Below, in pieces: positions 1-8,784 of a stretch of DNA of 55,863 nt (position 1 is its first letter; each line of letters starts with the position of its first letter). The DNA comes from Mycobacterium sp. UM_CSW (GTDB lineage: Bacteria > Actinomycetota > Actinomycetes > Mycobacteriales > Mycobacteriaceae): assembly GCF_000455205.1 (NCBI RefSeq), contig NZ_AUWQ01000106.1:1-55863 (forward strand), in the 5' to 3' direction. A program made the position numbers and the translations under genes. A model generated the notes under the pieces. The model did not search any database. It worked only from the letters and a program-made list of their open reading frames with translations, and was not told the DNA's origin.

Positions 1-882
1 CGCCTCGCCGATGCTGCCGACGGTGGTGGTCACCGGCGCCAGGCCGTGCGCCACGGCCTCCAGCAGCGCCATCGGCAGGCCCTCGTCGCGGCTGGGGAGC
101 AGGAAAATGTTTGCGGCGCAGAGCAGTTCGTCGCGGGCCGGGGGTTCCAGCCAGCCGGCCACGCGAACCGTGTCGCCCACCCCCGCCGCCGCCACCGCGG
201 CGCGGACCCCGTCGACGTCGCCGTCGCCGGCCAGCGTGACCCGCAGCCGCTCGCGGACCGGCCCGTCGAGCGCGGCCACGGCCGCGACGATGTCGTAGCT
301 GCCCTTGCGCATCCCCATCCGGCCCAGCGCCACGGCGTGTATCCGGCCAACGCCCGTTTGGGCCACGGGTGTCTCCGGGATGCGAACGGCATTGTGCAGC
401 ACGCTGATTCGATCGCCGGACAGCCCCAACCGGTCCGCGTACTCGTCGACGTGACGTCGCCCCAGCACCACCCAGTGGTCGGCGACCAGGGCGCGGCGCA
501 CCGCCGCCCGCGCCGGTGCCGGCAGCCGGTCGAACCAGCCGCCGAAGTCGAAGCTGTGACCGTGTACCACCGCCGGCACGCCCGCCAGCCGCGCCGCCCA
601 CAACGGCACCACCTTGCGGACGACGCTGCCGCCGTGGGCCATGTTCACGTGCAGCACGTCGGCGCGGCGGCGAATGAGCAACCAACTGGCCCAGAGCATT
701 CCGCGCACGCCCACCAGCGGTCGCACCCATCGCGACCGGTCCACGTAGGTGGGCACGACGCTGACGCGGATCCGCTCGTCGGGATGCGCGGCCATCAGGG
801 CGGCGACCGTCGCCATGCCGCCGCGGCTACTCGCGTCCGCGGGCGCCGGCCCCACCACCAGCACCCGCACCGGCCCGCTCAC
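1..882 (-). CDS. GT4-family glycosyltransferase, 3' end cut by window edge
   Basis: Two-domain GT-B glycosyltransferase that probably adds a sugar to the lipid-linked repeat unit of the exopolysaccharide on the cytoplasmic face. The N-terminal part begins VRVLVVGPAPAD and has the Gly-rich loop SSRGGMATV near residues 18-26. The C-terminal part has the family donor-site signature: LPSRDEGLPMALLEA, with the E-x7-E spacing, then a VTTTVGSIGEA segment where the window ends. The GTG start at 882 overlaps the upstream gene's TGA by four bases (GTGA), as elsewhere in this run. 294 codons are visible; about 70-90 C-terminal residues are probably missing. Fold class is certain, donor and acceptor unknown. 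Confidence 0.88.
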   Translation of the reverse strand, partial: MSGPVRVLVVGPAPADASSRGGMATVAALMAAHPDERIRVSVVPTYVDRSRWVRPLVGVRGMLWASWLLIRRRADVLHVNMAHGGSVVRKVVPLWAARLAGVPAVVHGHSFDFGGWFDRLPAPARAAVRRALVADHWVVLGRRHVDEYADRLGLSGDRISVLHNAVRIPETPVAQTGVGRIHAVALGRMGMRKGSYDIVAAVAALDGPVRERLRVTLAGDGDVDGVRAAVAAAGVGDTVRVAGWLEPPARDELLCAANIFLLPSRDEGLPMALLEAVAHGLAPVTTTVGSIGEA

Positions 883-2357
883 CGCGTCGCCCCGGCCGGA
901 GTCAGCGGCTCGGCAGTGGTTTCGACGTCCTCGCCGGACACCCGGGACCGCTGCCACAGGCGGGCGAACGCCAGCGCCGCGCCCAGCGCCATGCCCAGCG
1001 TCATGGCGTTGGCCGGGTCCTCGGGCAGCGGGTCGACGACGCTCATCACCAGCAGGCCGGCACTGACGGCGGCGCTGGCCTTCGCGGGCGCCGATGCACT
1101 GCGCAGCGCCCGGATCAGCGGCGTGAGCGCGAACACCGCGAAGGCGGCCATGCCCACCGCGCCGGATTTCGCCAGCCACCACAGGTAGAAGTTGTGCGAA
1201 TAGGTGGTGCCCAACGTGTTGGTGAATTCGTCCGGGTCGTTGCCGAACGGCTCCTGATAGGCGTAGCCGAGGCCGTGGCCGAACACCGGCGCCTTGGCGA
1301 TGGCGCGGTTGAGGTTGGCGTCTTCGGCCAGCCTGGCCAGCGTCGAGGAGTCCACCGCCAGCGCATTGCTCGACACCCCGTCCAACACGCGGTGGCTGAA
1401 CCCGGTGATCTGATCGCCTAGCCAGTCCCCGGCGCTCGAGTGCTGCAGCAGGAACAGCGCGCCGGGCACCGCCACGGCCAGGATCCCCGCGCCGGCGATG
1501 GCCAGCCTGGCCGCCCGGCGCAGTGACGACCAGCCCAGTGTGGCGAAGAACGCCACCACCGCCGCCACCCCGAGAGCGATCAGCGTGTTGCGGGAGAAGG
1601 CCAGCACCGAGATGATCAGCGCCGGCAGGCCCAGCGCGAGATACCAGATGGGCTTGAGGCGGCCGACGATCTGGGCGGCCACCAGCGCGGCCAGCACGGC
1701 GATCGCCGGTGTCAGGGTGGCGGTGATGACGCGGTTGGCCGTGTCGCCGGTGTCGGTTTGCAGGCTTTCCAACCGCCCCGCCAGCCGCAGCCCGCCCGAG
1801 GAGCTGGCGACGGCCATGCCGGCGGAAAACCAGAGGGTGAGAACCATCGCGTGCACCGACAGCTTGACGTAGTCGCCGTACACGATCACCAGCGCCAGGA
1901 CGAAACCACCGACCACCTCGAGCAGAAAGGTGGCCTCCCGCACCACGATTGGGGCGGGGTGGCCCATTGCGAAGCCGACCGCGGCGAAGTAGGCCACCGT
2001 CAGCACGAACATCCCGGGCAGCAGGTATTCGGAGAGGCGCAGCCGCACGGCCGGCAGCACGAAGCAGATGGCCAACACCAGCGCCAGGTGATAGGCGTTG
2101 ATCGACACGGGCCCAATCACTTTGGCGACGTGCAGGCCCTGGGGCAGCGCCGCGAACGCCAGGAACAGGGCGACGCCGATCATCGTCGCGGGCCTCGTCC
2201 AGTAGATCACCAGGCAGAACGACAGGCCGATCAGCATCACGCCCTGGGTGGTGTTGCGCACGGAAAGCACGCCAAACACGAAGCACCCCAGCGCGAATGC
2301 CGTCAGCACGGCCCCGGACATCGCCAACCGGTGCCGATTGCGCAGATACAGGATCAC
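879..2357 (-). CDS. O-antigen ligase / Wzy polymerase-like membrane protein
   Basis: 492-residue polytopic protein with about 12 hydrophobic segments spread over the chain and a larger polar stretch around residues 310-385, the layout of the Wzy/O-antigen ligase (WaaL) superfamily. The polar loop contains FGHGLGYAYQEPFG and YSHNFYLWWLAKSG, which resemble the conserved 'GxG...HN.fl..l...G' region of this superfamily. Expected role: polymerising flipped repeat units on the outer face of the membrane. The start is GTG with a GTGA overlap to the co-polymerase gene upstream, and the stop overlaps the downstream glycosyltransferase. Its position among a flippase, an initiating transferase and a co-polymerase favours polymerase over ligase, but sequence alone cannot separate the two. 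Confidence 0.8.
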   Translation of the reverse strand: MILYLRNRHRLAMSGAVLTAFALGCFVFGVLSVRNTTQGVMLIGLSFCLVIYWTRPATMIGVALFLAFAALPQGLHVAKVIGPVSINAYHLALVLAICFVLPAVRLRLSEYLLPGMFVLTVAYFAAVGFAMGHPAPIVVREATFLLEVVGGFVLALVIVYGDYVKLSVHAMVLTLWFSAGMAVASSSGGLRLAGRLESLQTDTGDTANRVITATLTPAIAVLAALVAAQIVGRLKPIWYLALGLPALIISVLAFSRNTLIALGVAAVVAFFATLGWSSLRRAARLAIAGAGILAVAVPGALFLLQHSSAGDWLGDQITGFSHRVLDGVSSNALAVDSSTLARLAEDANLNRAIAKAPVFGHGLGYAYQEPFGNDPDEFTNTLGTTYSHNFYLWWLAKSGAVGMAAFAVFALTPLIRALRSASAPAKASAAVSAGLLVMSVVDPLPEDPANAMTLGMALGAALAFARLWQRSRVSGEDVETTAEPLTPAGATR

Positions 2358-3901
2358 CCCGGGCGGCCCACCTTGGTCCGGTAGGTCCGGGCCGCCGCCC
2401 GGGCGTGCCGGGGTATCCGCGCGTCGGTCAGCACGGTGCCGACGACGTCGGCGCCGGCGGCGCGCAACGCGGTGAGCGCGTCGGTGAGTTCGTCCTCGGT
2501 GGTGCGACCCGCGCGGACGACCAGGACCGTGGCCTGCGCCGCGCCGGCCAGCAGGCCGGAGTCGGCCGTCGCCAGCACCGGTGGGCCGTCGATCACCGTT
2601 CGGTCGAAGGTGGCCGACACGTCGGCCAGCACCTTGTCGAGCACCTCCGGCAGGTACGCGCTGCTGGGCAGCGTGTCCCGGCGGACGGCCCGCGCCGCCA
2701 GGATGAAAAGCCGCGGAATCGACGTCGGCTTAACGGCTTCGGCCGCGATGTCGGGGTCGGACAGCGCGTTGCCCAGGCCCTCCCCGGAGTCGACCTTCAG
2801 CAGGCCGGCGATCACCGGTCGGCGGGTGTCGCCCTCGACGAGCAGTGCCTCTTCGCCGGATTCGGCGAATGCCCGGGCCAGGTTCACCGCCGTCGTCGTG
2901 GTTCCCTCGCCGCCGAACGGCGCCGTCAGCAGCACGCGGCGCGCTCCCGGTTCGAGCGCGCGCAGCAGGCGCGCCCGCAGGCCGCGGACCGCGTCGTCGA
3001 AGGAGATGTCGGTTCCGAACCGCGGTGCGCTGCCGCGCTTTCCGGGTAGTTCGGCCAGGGTCGGCAAATTGGAGAGGCGTTCCAGTTTGGCTCGGTCACG
3101 CACCGAGCGGTCGGCGGCCTCGCGGGTCAGCGCCGCCCCGGTGCCCAGCAGCAAGCCGGCGGCCAGGCCCATGGCCATGTTGCGCACCGGCACCGGTTTG
3201 ATGGGGCTGTCCGGCACGCCGGGCTGCTCGACGATTGTGGCCCGGGCGATCGGCATGTTCGGGGCGAGGGGCTGGGGCGGCGTCGCCGCGGGCTGCGCAG
3301 GCTGCGGCACGACCGAGGGTTCGGCCGACGGGGTGGCCTCGGCGCCCGTTTGCGTCGCCGGCTGGCCGTCGGTGTCCTGCGCGGCGGGCGCCGACGGCGC
3401 GGGCGTCTGCGCCGGCGGCGCCTGCGGCGGTGAGCTGTTCACCAGCGCCACCGGGTCCTTCGGGTTCACACCGAGGGTGCCGACGAGCCCGGTGAACGTG
3501 TCCGCCATCGCCTTCGCCAGTGTCGCGGCACGATTCGGGTCGGTGTCGGTGACCGAGATGGTGAACAGAGTCGACTTCGGCGTGTACTCCACGTGGGTCG
3601 CGCTCGCCAGGGCGTCCGCGCCGATGGGCAGGTGAAACTGCTTGACCGCGCGCTCCGCGACCGCGTGGCCGCCGGCGATCGCGGCGTACGACGACAACCG
3701 CTCCTGCGCGGCCTGCGTGCCCTGATACACCTGGGCCAGGTCGGTCTCGCCCGAGAACGAGATGAGGACGGTGGCCGACGACTGATAACTCTTCGTCTGG
3801 AACGCGGTGACGGCCGCGGCCCCGGCGAGGCAGGCCAGCAGCGCCCCGGCGAACAGCTTCCAGTGGGCCGTCAAGGTTCGGACAAACGTGCGAAAATCCA
3901 T
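2354..3901 (-). CDS. Wzz-type polysaccharide co-polymerase fused to an altered BY-kinase-like domain
   Basis: 515-residue chain-length regulator. TM1 lies at about residues 16-34 and TM2 at about 242-258, with an extracytoplasmic Wzz region between. The motif before TM2 (EQPGVPDSPIKP) matches the usual Pro-rich signature. Residues about 156-216 form a long Pro/Ala/Gln-rich linker. The cytoplasmic part (about 265-515) is a MinD-like P-loop domain of the bacterial tyrosine (BY) kinase type. Its Walker A reads APFGGEGTTTTA, with Thr334 (codon at 2902-2900) where BY-kinases have the catalytic Lys of GK[ST]. Walker A' reads VEGDTRRP (Glu for the first Asp), and Walker B is VIDGPP (Asp438). There is no C-terminal tyrosine cluster, only one Tyr near the end. 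Probably a co-polymerase with little or no kinase activity. It starts three bases after the previous gene. Confidence 0.85.
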   Translation of the reverse strand: MDFRTFVRTLTAHWKLFAGALLACLAGAAAVTAFQTKSYQSSATVLISFSGETDLAQVYQGTQAAQERLSSYAAIAGGHAVAERAVKQFHLPIGADALASATHVEYTPKSTLFTISVTDTDPNRAATLAKAMADTFTGLVGTLGVNPKDPVALVNSSPPQAPPAQTPAPSAPAAQDTDGQPATQTGAEATPSAEPSVVPQPAQPAATPPQPLAPNMPIARATIVEQPGVPDSPIKPVPVRNMAMGLAAGLLLGTGAALTREAADRSVRDRAKLERLSNLPTLAELPGKRGSAPRFGTDISFDDAVRGLRARLLRALEPGARRVLLTAPFGGEGTTTTAVNLARAFAESGEEALLVEGDTRRPVIAGLLKVDSGEGLGNALSDPDIAAEAVKPTSIPRLFILAARAVRRDTLPSSAYLPEVLDKVLADVSATFDRTVIDGPPVLATADSGLLAGAAQATVLVVRAGRTTEDELTDALTALRAAGADVVGTVLTDARIPRHARAAARTYRTKVGRPG

Positions 3902-3904
3902 CGG

Positions 3905-5020
3905 CTAAAACCTTTCCCGGCGCCTGCCGGCGCTCTCGAGCTCACGCGCGCCGTGCGGCGGGTGCGTGACCAAGACCTCTGTGAGGATATCCAGCATGCG
4001 GTCGGCGACCCGGTCGACGCTGAAGCGCTCCGCGTAGTGGTGCGCCGCCTCGGCGCCGAGGCGCGCGGCGGTGGCCGGGTCCGCCAGCCTGTCGAACGCT
4101 GCGGCCAGCCCCGCGACGTCGTCGACGTCGACCGTCGGACCGCCCGGCGGCTGGTATTCCGGCAGCCCGCCGATGGTGGAGACGATCGGCATCACGCCCA
4201 GCTGCATCGACAGCACCTGCACCCCGCTCTGCGAGGCGCGCCGGTAGTGGGCGACCGAACCCTTTGCGGCCGAGAGCGTCTCGACGACATCGGCGTAGCG
4301 GTACGTGCCGGAGCACCACCGCGCGTGTTGCGGCAGCGACGCGGTTCGCAGGGCAATCGGTCCGTCGCCGATCAGCACCAGGTCGTCGCCGCGCCAGCCG
4401 TCGCCGGTCACGTGCCGTTGCCAGGCCCGCAGCACCACGTCGATGTTCTTGTACGGGTTGAGCCGGCCCACCATCACGAAATCGCGGCGCCCCTCGGCGT
4501 GGACCGGCGCCGGCACCAGGTCGACGTCGAGGTCGCTGGTGAGCGGCAACGTGTGCACGGGCGTCCGGGCGACGTCTCGCCGGGTGCTGATGGCTTCCGC
4601 GACGTAGTCGCTGTAGGTGACCGTGGCCGCCGAGCGGGCGCCCCAGCGGTCGAACACCGCACGCTCGTAGCCCGGCCGCGCTTCGCCGGCGTCGTGCGGG
4701 CTATCGTCGTGGACCAGCTGCACCCGGGGCACACCGCCGGCCAATGCCATCCAGCGTGGATCGCGGACCAGCTCGGTGATCACCACCTGCGGCCGGTAGT
4801 CGCGGATGCGCCGCCAGGCGGCGAAACTCGACGGCCAGCTCGCGGCCGCCCGGAACCGCGGGTCGAGCACCAGCTCGTAGTCGCGGGCGGCGTCCGACTC
4901 AGGGTGCTGGTCGGACGTCACCAGCAGCACGTCGGCTCCGCGCCGCCGCAGCGCCTCGACCTGGACGCGCGCGAGCGGCCGCATCCACGGCGAAAGCCAA
5001 AGCACCCGAATGGGATTCAT
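3905..5020 (-). CDS. GT4-like glycosyltransferase
   Basis: 371-residue GT-B glycosyltransferase. The N-terminal domain begins IRVLWLSPWMRPLARVQVEAL. The C-terminal domain starts at the hinge with FVMVGRLNPYKNIDVVLRAW, continues through DLVLIGDGPI, and has the donor region GVQVLSMQLGVMPIVSTIGG, where the usual E-x7-E is weak (SGVQVLSMQLGV). It probably transfers one sugar of the repeat unit. The ATG at 5020 overlaps the upstream stop codon by four bases. An open frame continues upstream in the same phase, but that part is antisense-like, Arg-rich sequence overlapping the methyltransferase gene, so the internal ATG is used. Confidence 0.82.
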   Translation of the reverse strand: MNPIRVLWLSPWMRPLARVQVEALRRRGADVLLVTSDQHPESDAARDYELVLDPRFRAAASWPSSFAAWRRIRDYRPQVVITELVRDPRWMALAGGVPRVQLVHDDSPHDAGEARPGYERAVFDRWGARSAATVTYSDYVAEAISTRRDVARTPVHTLPLTSDLDVDLVPAPVHAEGRRDFVMVGRLNPYKNIDVVLRAWQRHVTGDGWRGDDLVLIGDGPIALRTASLPQHARWCSGTYRYADVVETLSAAKGSVAHYRRASQSGVQVLSMQLGVMPIVSTIGGLPEYQPPGGPTVDVDDVAGLAAAFDRLADPATAARLGAEAAHHYAERFSVDRVADRMLDILTEVLVTHPPHGARELESAGRRRERF

Positions 5021-6114
5021 AGCAACACCCGGTCCCTGACCGCGCCGGGGTCGATCGACCAGCGCCCCTCCAGTTGCGGGTAGGCCCGCCGCACCTCGTC
5101 GTACAGGTCCGGCAACGTCAGCATGACGCGATCGGGGTCGGCCGCGATGAGCTGTTCGGGCGAGATGATGCCGACGTCGGTGCCGGGAATCCGGCGTCCC
5201 TGCTTCGCCGGTGACGCGTCGGCGACGGCCCGCAACAGTTGCCGGTCGACGCCGGCGATGTTGAACAAGGCGGAGACGCGCGAGCCGGCGCCGTAGCCGT
5301 ACACCGTGCGCCGGTCGTTCGCCTGCTCCCGCAGCCAGTCGCGCAACTGGGTGGCGTGGCGCTCGGCGTCGCGCTGCAGACCGCCGACGACAGCGGCGTC
5401 GGTGGTGCCGGCGCTTTGCTCGCGCCGCAGGATTTCCCCGGTGCGTTCGTCGGGGTCGACAAGGCCGTGCACGGCGGCAACCAGTACGGTGCCGCCGTAG
5501 AGATCGAACTCCCACGCCGAGGCCACGCTCATGCCGACCGCGGCGAGCAGACCGGTCAATGCCGTCAGCGAATAATAGGCGTAGTGGCTGTGGCGCAACG
5601 CATCCCATTGCCCCTGGGTCACGATCGTCAACAGCGAGTGGAATTGCAGCAGCAGCACGCCGTCGGGCGAGGTGGCCTCCGCGCGGAGTCGGAAGGCCCG
5701 CCGTTGGTCCGGCTCGTGCATGATGCCGAACGAGTCGAGCACGACGTCGGCCCGTTCCGCCTCGGCGAAACCGCGCTCCGCCAGCAGCGGCAACCAGGTT
5801 CCGCCGTGCGGGCTGCCGAATTCCCGTGCGGTGGCGCCGCGCAGCCAGCCCGCGTCGGCGACGCGCCGAACGGCCTCGGCCGCCTGGTCGCGCAGGGCCT
5901 GCGGCTCGATGCCGCGCGGCTCGGCGGCGGCGGTGTCGTCGTCGGCGAGTTGGGCCAGTCCGCAGCGGCCGCAGAGTTCCATCGCGAGCGGATGCGACGA
6001 TTCCTCGGGGCGCACGGGTTCGGCGACCGGCGGGAAGTCGTCGCCGGCCGGCACGGTCCCCAGGTCGAGGACCCGTCGCAGATCGGTGCCGCCGCACCCC
6101 CGGCAGGTCCTCAT
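5017..6114 (-). CDS. C-methyltransferase-family protein with degenerate SAM site
   Basis: 365-residue protein with the three-part layout of sugar C-methyltransferases (TylC3/NovU type): N-terminal zinc-finger-like domain with C4, C7, C48 and C51, central methyltransferase region, and C-terminal domain (YGYGAGSRVSALFNIAG, then a P-V-x-S-like region). Compared with its neighbour at 6111-7352, the central domain is damaged. The motif I position reads REFGSPHGGTW instead of VVEVASNDGYL, about 25 residues carrying the SAM-ribose acidic residue are missing, and the catalytic HEH is HSH (residues 175-177). The frame is intact with normal codon use, so it is a maintained protein, perhaps a non-catalytic partner or an enzyme with changed chemistry. 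ATG start with ATGA overlap. Confidence 0.72.
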   Translation of the reverse strand: MRTCRGCGGTDLRRVLDLGTVPAGDDFPPVAEPVRPEESSHPLAMELCGRCGLAQLADDDTAAAEPRGIEPQALRDQAAEAVRRVADAGWLRGATAREFGSPHGGTWLPLLAERGFAEAERADVVLDSFGIMHEPDQRRAFRLRAEATSPDGVLLLQFHSLLTIVTQGQWDALRHSHYAYYSLTALTGLLAAVGMSVASAWEFDLYGGTVLVAAVHGLVDPDERTGEILRREQSAGTTDAAVVGGLQRDAERHATQLRDWLREQANDRRTVYGYGAGSRVSALFNIAGVDRQLLRAVADASPAKQGRRIPGTDVGIISPEQLIAADPDRVMLTLPDLYDEVRRAYPQLEGRWSIDPGAVRDRVLL

Positions 6115-7352
6115 CGGCGCACGCTACCAATTTCCGCGGTGTGCAGGGTCGGAAGCGGAAAGACGAGCCGGCCGCCCCACTCGGCGACGTAGTGAAGCTG
6201 CTCGGTCAGCTCCGCCTCGAGGTTCCACGGCAACACCAGCACCACATCCGGGCGGTCCTCGGCGATGCGTTCGGGTTCGTAGATCGGGATCCGGGTCCCC
6301 GGGGTGAAGCGCCCGTGCTTGTACGGGTTGCGGTCGACGGTGTATTCGAGGAGGTCGGTTCGGATCCCGCAATAGTTGAGCAGGGTGTTGCCCTTGCCCG
6401 GCGCGCCGTAGCCGACGACGCGCTTGCCGTCGGCGCGGCAATCCAGCAGGAAGCGCAGCAGGTCGTGCCGGATCGCCTCGGCGCGGGGACGCAGCTGCAG
6501 GTAGCCGTCGGCACGGTGCAGACCCGCGGCTTCTTCGGCGCGCATCACCCTCTCTACCCGTTCGGTCGGCCGCGAGGCGATATCCGCCGAGCGGGCCCAG
6601 ATGCGCATCGACCCGCCGTGGGTGGGCAGCAGCTCGACGTCGACCACGGCGAGCCCGGAGGTGGCCAGCGCGCAGATCGCCGAGAACAGGGTGTAGTACT
6701 GGAAGTGCTCGTGGTAAATCGTGTCAAACTGCCCCAGCCGCACCAGGTTCAGCGCGTGGTGTACTTCGATGCTCAGCCAGCCGTCGTCGTCCATCAGCTT
6801 GCGCAGCGAGCGGGTGAAGCCGCGCAGATCGGGGATGTGCGCGTAGACGTTGTTGGCGACGACGAGGTCGGCGGGCCCGTGCTCCTCACGAACCTGGGTC
6901 GCCGTGTTCTCGTCCAGAAACGCTGTCAGCGTGGGGATGTTGCGCGCGCGGGCGGCGGCGCCGACGTTCTCGGACGGCTCGATTCCCAGGCATGGCACGC
7001 CCGCCGCGACGACGTGCTGCAGCAGGTAGCCGTCATTGCTGGCGACCTCGACCACCCGCGAATCCGGGCCAAGGTCGAGGCGCTGGACGGCTTCGTCGAC
7101 GAAGCGCTTGGCGTGCTGCACCCAGCTGTCCGAATACGAAGCGAAGTAGGCGTATTCGGTGAAGGTGTCCTCGGGCGTGATCAGCGCCGGTATCTGCAGC
7201 AGCAGACAGTCCTCGCACAACCGCAGGTGCAGCGGGAAGGTCTGCTCCGCAAAGTCGAGTTCCTCGGCGGTGAGGAATTTCTCGCACGGCGGAGTGGCGC
7301 CCAGGTCCACGACGCTGAGCAGGCGCTCCGAGTCACACAACCGGCAAAGCAT
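6111..7352 (-). CDS. SAM-dependent sugar C-methyltransferase (TylC3/NovU/EryBIII-like)
   Basis: 413 residues, the usual length for this family, which methylates a ring carbon of 4-keto sugar nucleotides. The N-terminal zinc-binding domain shows C3, C6, C46 and C49. SAM motif I is VVEVASNDGYL (residues 100-110), followed by the acidic end of the next strand in GIEPS. The catalytic segment is YHEHFQYYTL (HEH at 214-216), and the C-terminal Rossmann-like domain has VVGYGAPGKGNTLLNYCG. All signature parts are present, so activity is expected. The substrate is probably a nucleotide-linked deoxy sugar made by the cassette at 14.7-17.8 kb. It overlaps the flavoprotein gene upstream by 20 bases. Confidence 0.88.
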   Translation of the reverse strand: MLCRLCDSERLLSVVDLGATPPCEKFLTAEELDFAEQTFPLHLRLCEDCLLLQIPALITPEDTFTEYAYFASYSDSWVQHAKRFVDEAVQRLDLGPDSRVVEVASNDGYLLQHVVAAGVPCLGIEPSENVGAAARARNIPTLTAFLDENTATQVREEHGPADLVVANNVYAHIPDLRGFTRSLRKLMDDDGWLSIEVHHALNLVRLGQFDTIYHEHFQYYTLFSAICALATSGLAVVDVELLPTHGGSMRIWARSADIASRPTERVERVMRAEEAAGLHRADGYLQLRPRAEAIRHDLLRFLLDCRADGKRVVGYGAPGKGNTLLNYCGIRTDLLEYTVDRNPYKHGRFTPGTRIPIYEPERIAEDRPDVVLVLPWNLEAELTEQLHYVAEWGGRLVFPLPTLHTAEIGSVRR

Positions 7353-8784
7353 ATGGCTCCCAATTCTCTGTGCGGCTGGATGTTTGGGCGGGTTCGATGT
7401 TCAAGGCCAGGCGTTGCGCCCGCCGGCGGGTGCTGTCGTGAATGAGCTTGCCCAGGCCGTTCTGGTAAAGCCAGAGGCTGTTCTGCTGGCCGGAGAAGGA
7501 CTCTTCGCCGGCCATCGCGCCCCAGGGCAAAAACCCGCTGCCCAGCCCCACCCCGAAGACCCCCGCGATCGGCGTGCCGTACCGGTCCAACAGCCGCGCG
7601 TGCGTGTCGACCGCGGGGCCGTTGTGCGCCAACGAGACTCGCGTCCCGCGCGCGTTGTAAATGGGCGGTGCCGCAAGGCGGTAGCCCAGGGCCGGAATGA
7701 TCAGATCGCAGTCGGTCAGCAGGCCGAGCAGGTCCGCGCGGGACAGGCCGCCGATCGGCATGGCCACCGCGCGGTCGTCCGGCTCGGCCCCAGGCTTGCG
7801 ATGCATACGCCGCCACACTTCGCGGCCGTCGCCCTGCAACCCACCCAGCCGATGCACGCGCCCGGTGGCCGCGCACACGTCGGACTCGGAGAATTCGTAG
7901 AAGTCGACGTGGGCCGCGGCACGCGACGCATAAGTGGGCCGGGGTTCGCTGCGATGCAGGATTTGGACGCCGCGGGGACCGAAGCTCAGCCCCGGAATCT
8001 GTTCCAGCAGCATCCATGCCGCCGAAAATGCGCTGTGCGCCCCGCCCAGGATGACCACGCGCGGGCTGCCGTGCACGCGGGCCAGCCGTCGCGCCACCTC
8101 CTGCGCGCCGCCTCGGCTGAGGAGCCGGTGGCTGGACACGATCTTCTCGCGCCAGTCCCCGAGGTGGACGCCGGGCGTGACCTCGATCTCGGACCAGGAC
8201 GCGTTCGGCCGCCCGCCGATCGCGACGACCGCGCTGGCGGCGCGGACCAGCGTGCGCCGCCCGTCGGCGTCGGCGGTGAACACCGCGACCGAGCCGTCAT
8301 CCTGCAGCCGGATCGCCTCGGCGCGTGTGCCGGTGAAGGCGCGGCTGTTCGGATGCCGGTCGAACTCGGCCAGAATGGCGCTACCCAGGCGCCGCTCGAA
8401 GCGATCGACCAGCTCCAGCGTGGGATGCGTGGCCCGGAAGCGTTCCAGTTCTTGCGCAACGGGATCGGCCCCGACGCCGGCCAGCAACGGGGAGCAATCC
8501 GGGCCGTCCAGGCACTCCAGGAAGGAGGTGCCGCGCGAGTCGGCGTTGAGGGCGTATCGGCCGAGCGTCCCGCCCAGCTCGTCGGTCTGCTCCACCAACG
8601 CGACGCCGCCGTCCAGCCACGCGCCCAACCGACCGTGACGTGCCGCCCAGACCAGCGCTCCAGTCCCGGCCGGCCCACCGCCCAGGATCGCCGTTTCGTA
8701 CCACGGAGTCGGTTCGATGACGTCCGTCCGTTCGCGACGCCTGGTGCGGCGGGCCGATTTCCAGTTCCGCCCCAACGCGCTCAC
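7333..8784 (-). CDS. FAD/NAD(P)-dependent oxidoreductase of unassigned role
   Basis: 483-residue two-dinucleotide-fold flavoprotein. The FAD site AILGGGPAGTGALVWAARHG lies near the N-terminus. A second nucleotide fold, RVVILGGAHSAFSAAWML, lies mid-protein. A C-terminal FAD-contact segment contains GIAGVFGVGLGSGFLPWG. The layout resembles N-hydroxylating or Baeyer-Villiger class B monooxygenases and pyridine-nucleotide oxidoreductases, but I cannot place it in a family. GTG at 8784 is chosen because it makes a GTGA overlap with the upstream glycosyltransferase; codons further upstream are Arg-rich antisense to that gene. Its place inside a glycan operon suggests oxidation of a sugar or sugar amine, which is inference only. 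Confidence 0.75.
   Translation of the reverse strand: MSALGRNWKSARRTRRRERTDVIEPTPWYETAILGGGPAGTGALVWAARHGRLGAWLDGGVALVEQTDELGGTLGRYALNADSRGTSFLECLDGPDCSPLLAGVGADPVAQELERFRATHPTLELVDRFERRLGSAILAEFDRHPNSRAFTGTRAEAIRLQDDGSVAVFTADADGRRTLVRAASAVVAIGGRPNASWSEIEVTPGVHLGDWREKIVSSHRLLSRGGAQEVARRLARVHGSPRVVILGGAHSAFSAAWMLLEQIPGLSFGPRGVQILHRSEPRPTYASRAAAHVDFYEFSESDVCAATGRVHRLGGLQGDGREVWRRMHRKPGAEPDDRAVAMPIGGLSRADLLGLLTDCDLIIPALGYRLAAPPIYNARGTRVSLAHNGPAVDTHARLLDRYGTPIAGVFGVGLGSGFLPWGAMAGEESFSGQQNSLWLYQNGLGKLIHDSTRRRAQRLALNIEPAQTSSRTENWEPYALPVV

Noticed and set aside
46-1188. Plus-strand open frame over the first glycosyltransferase and polymerase genes
   Set aside because: Composition is antisense-like, while the minus strand gives clear family motifs over the same bases.
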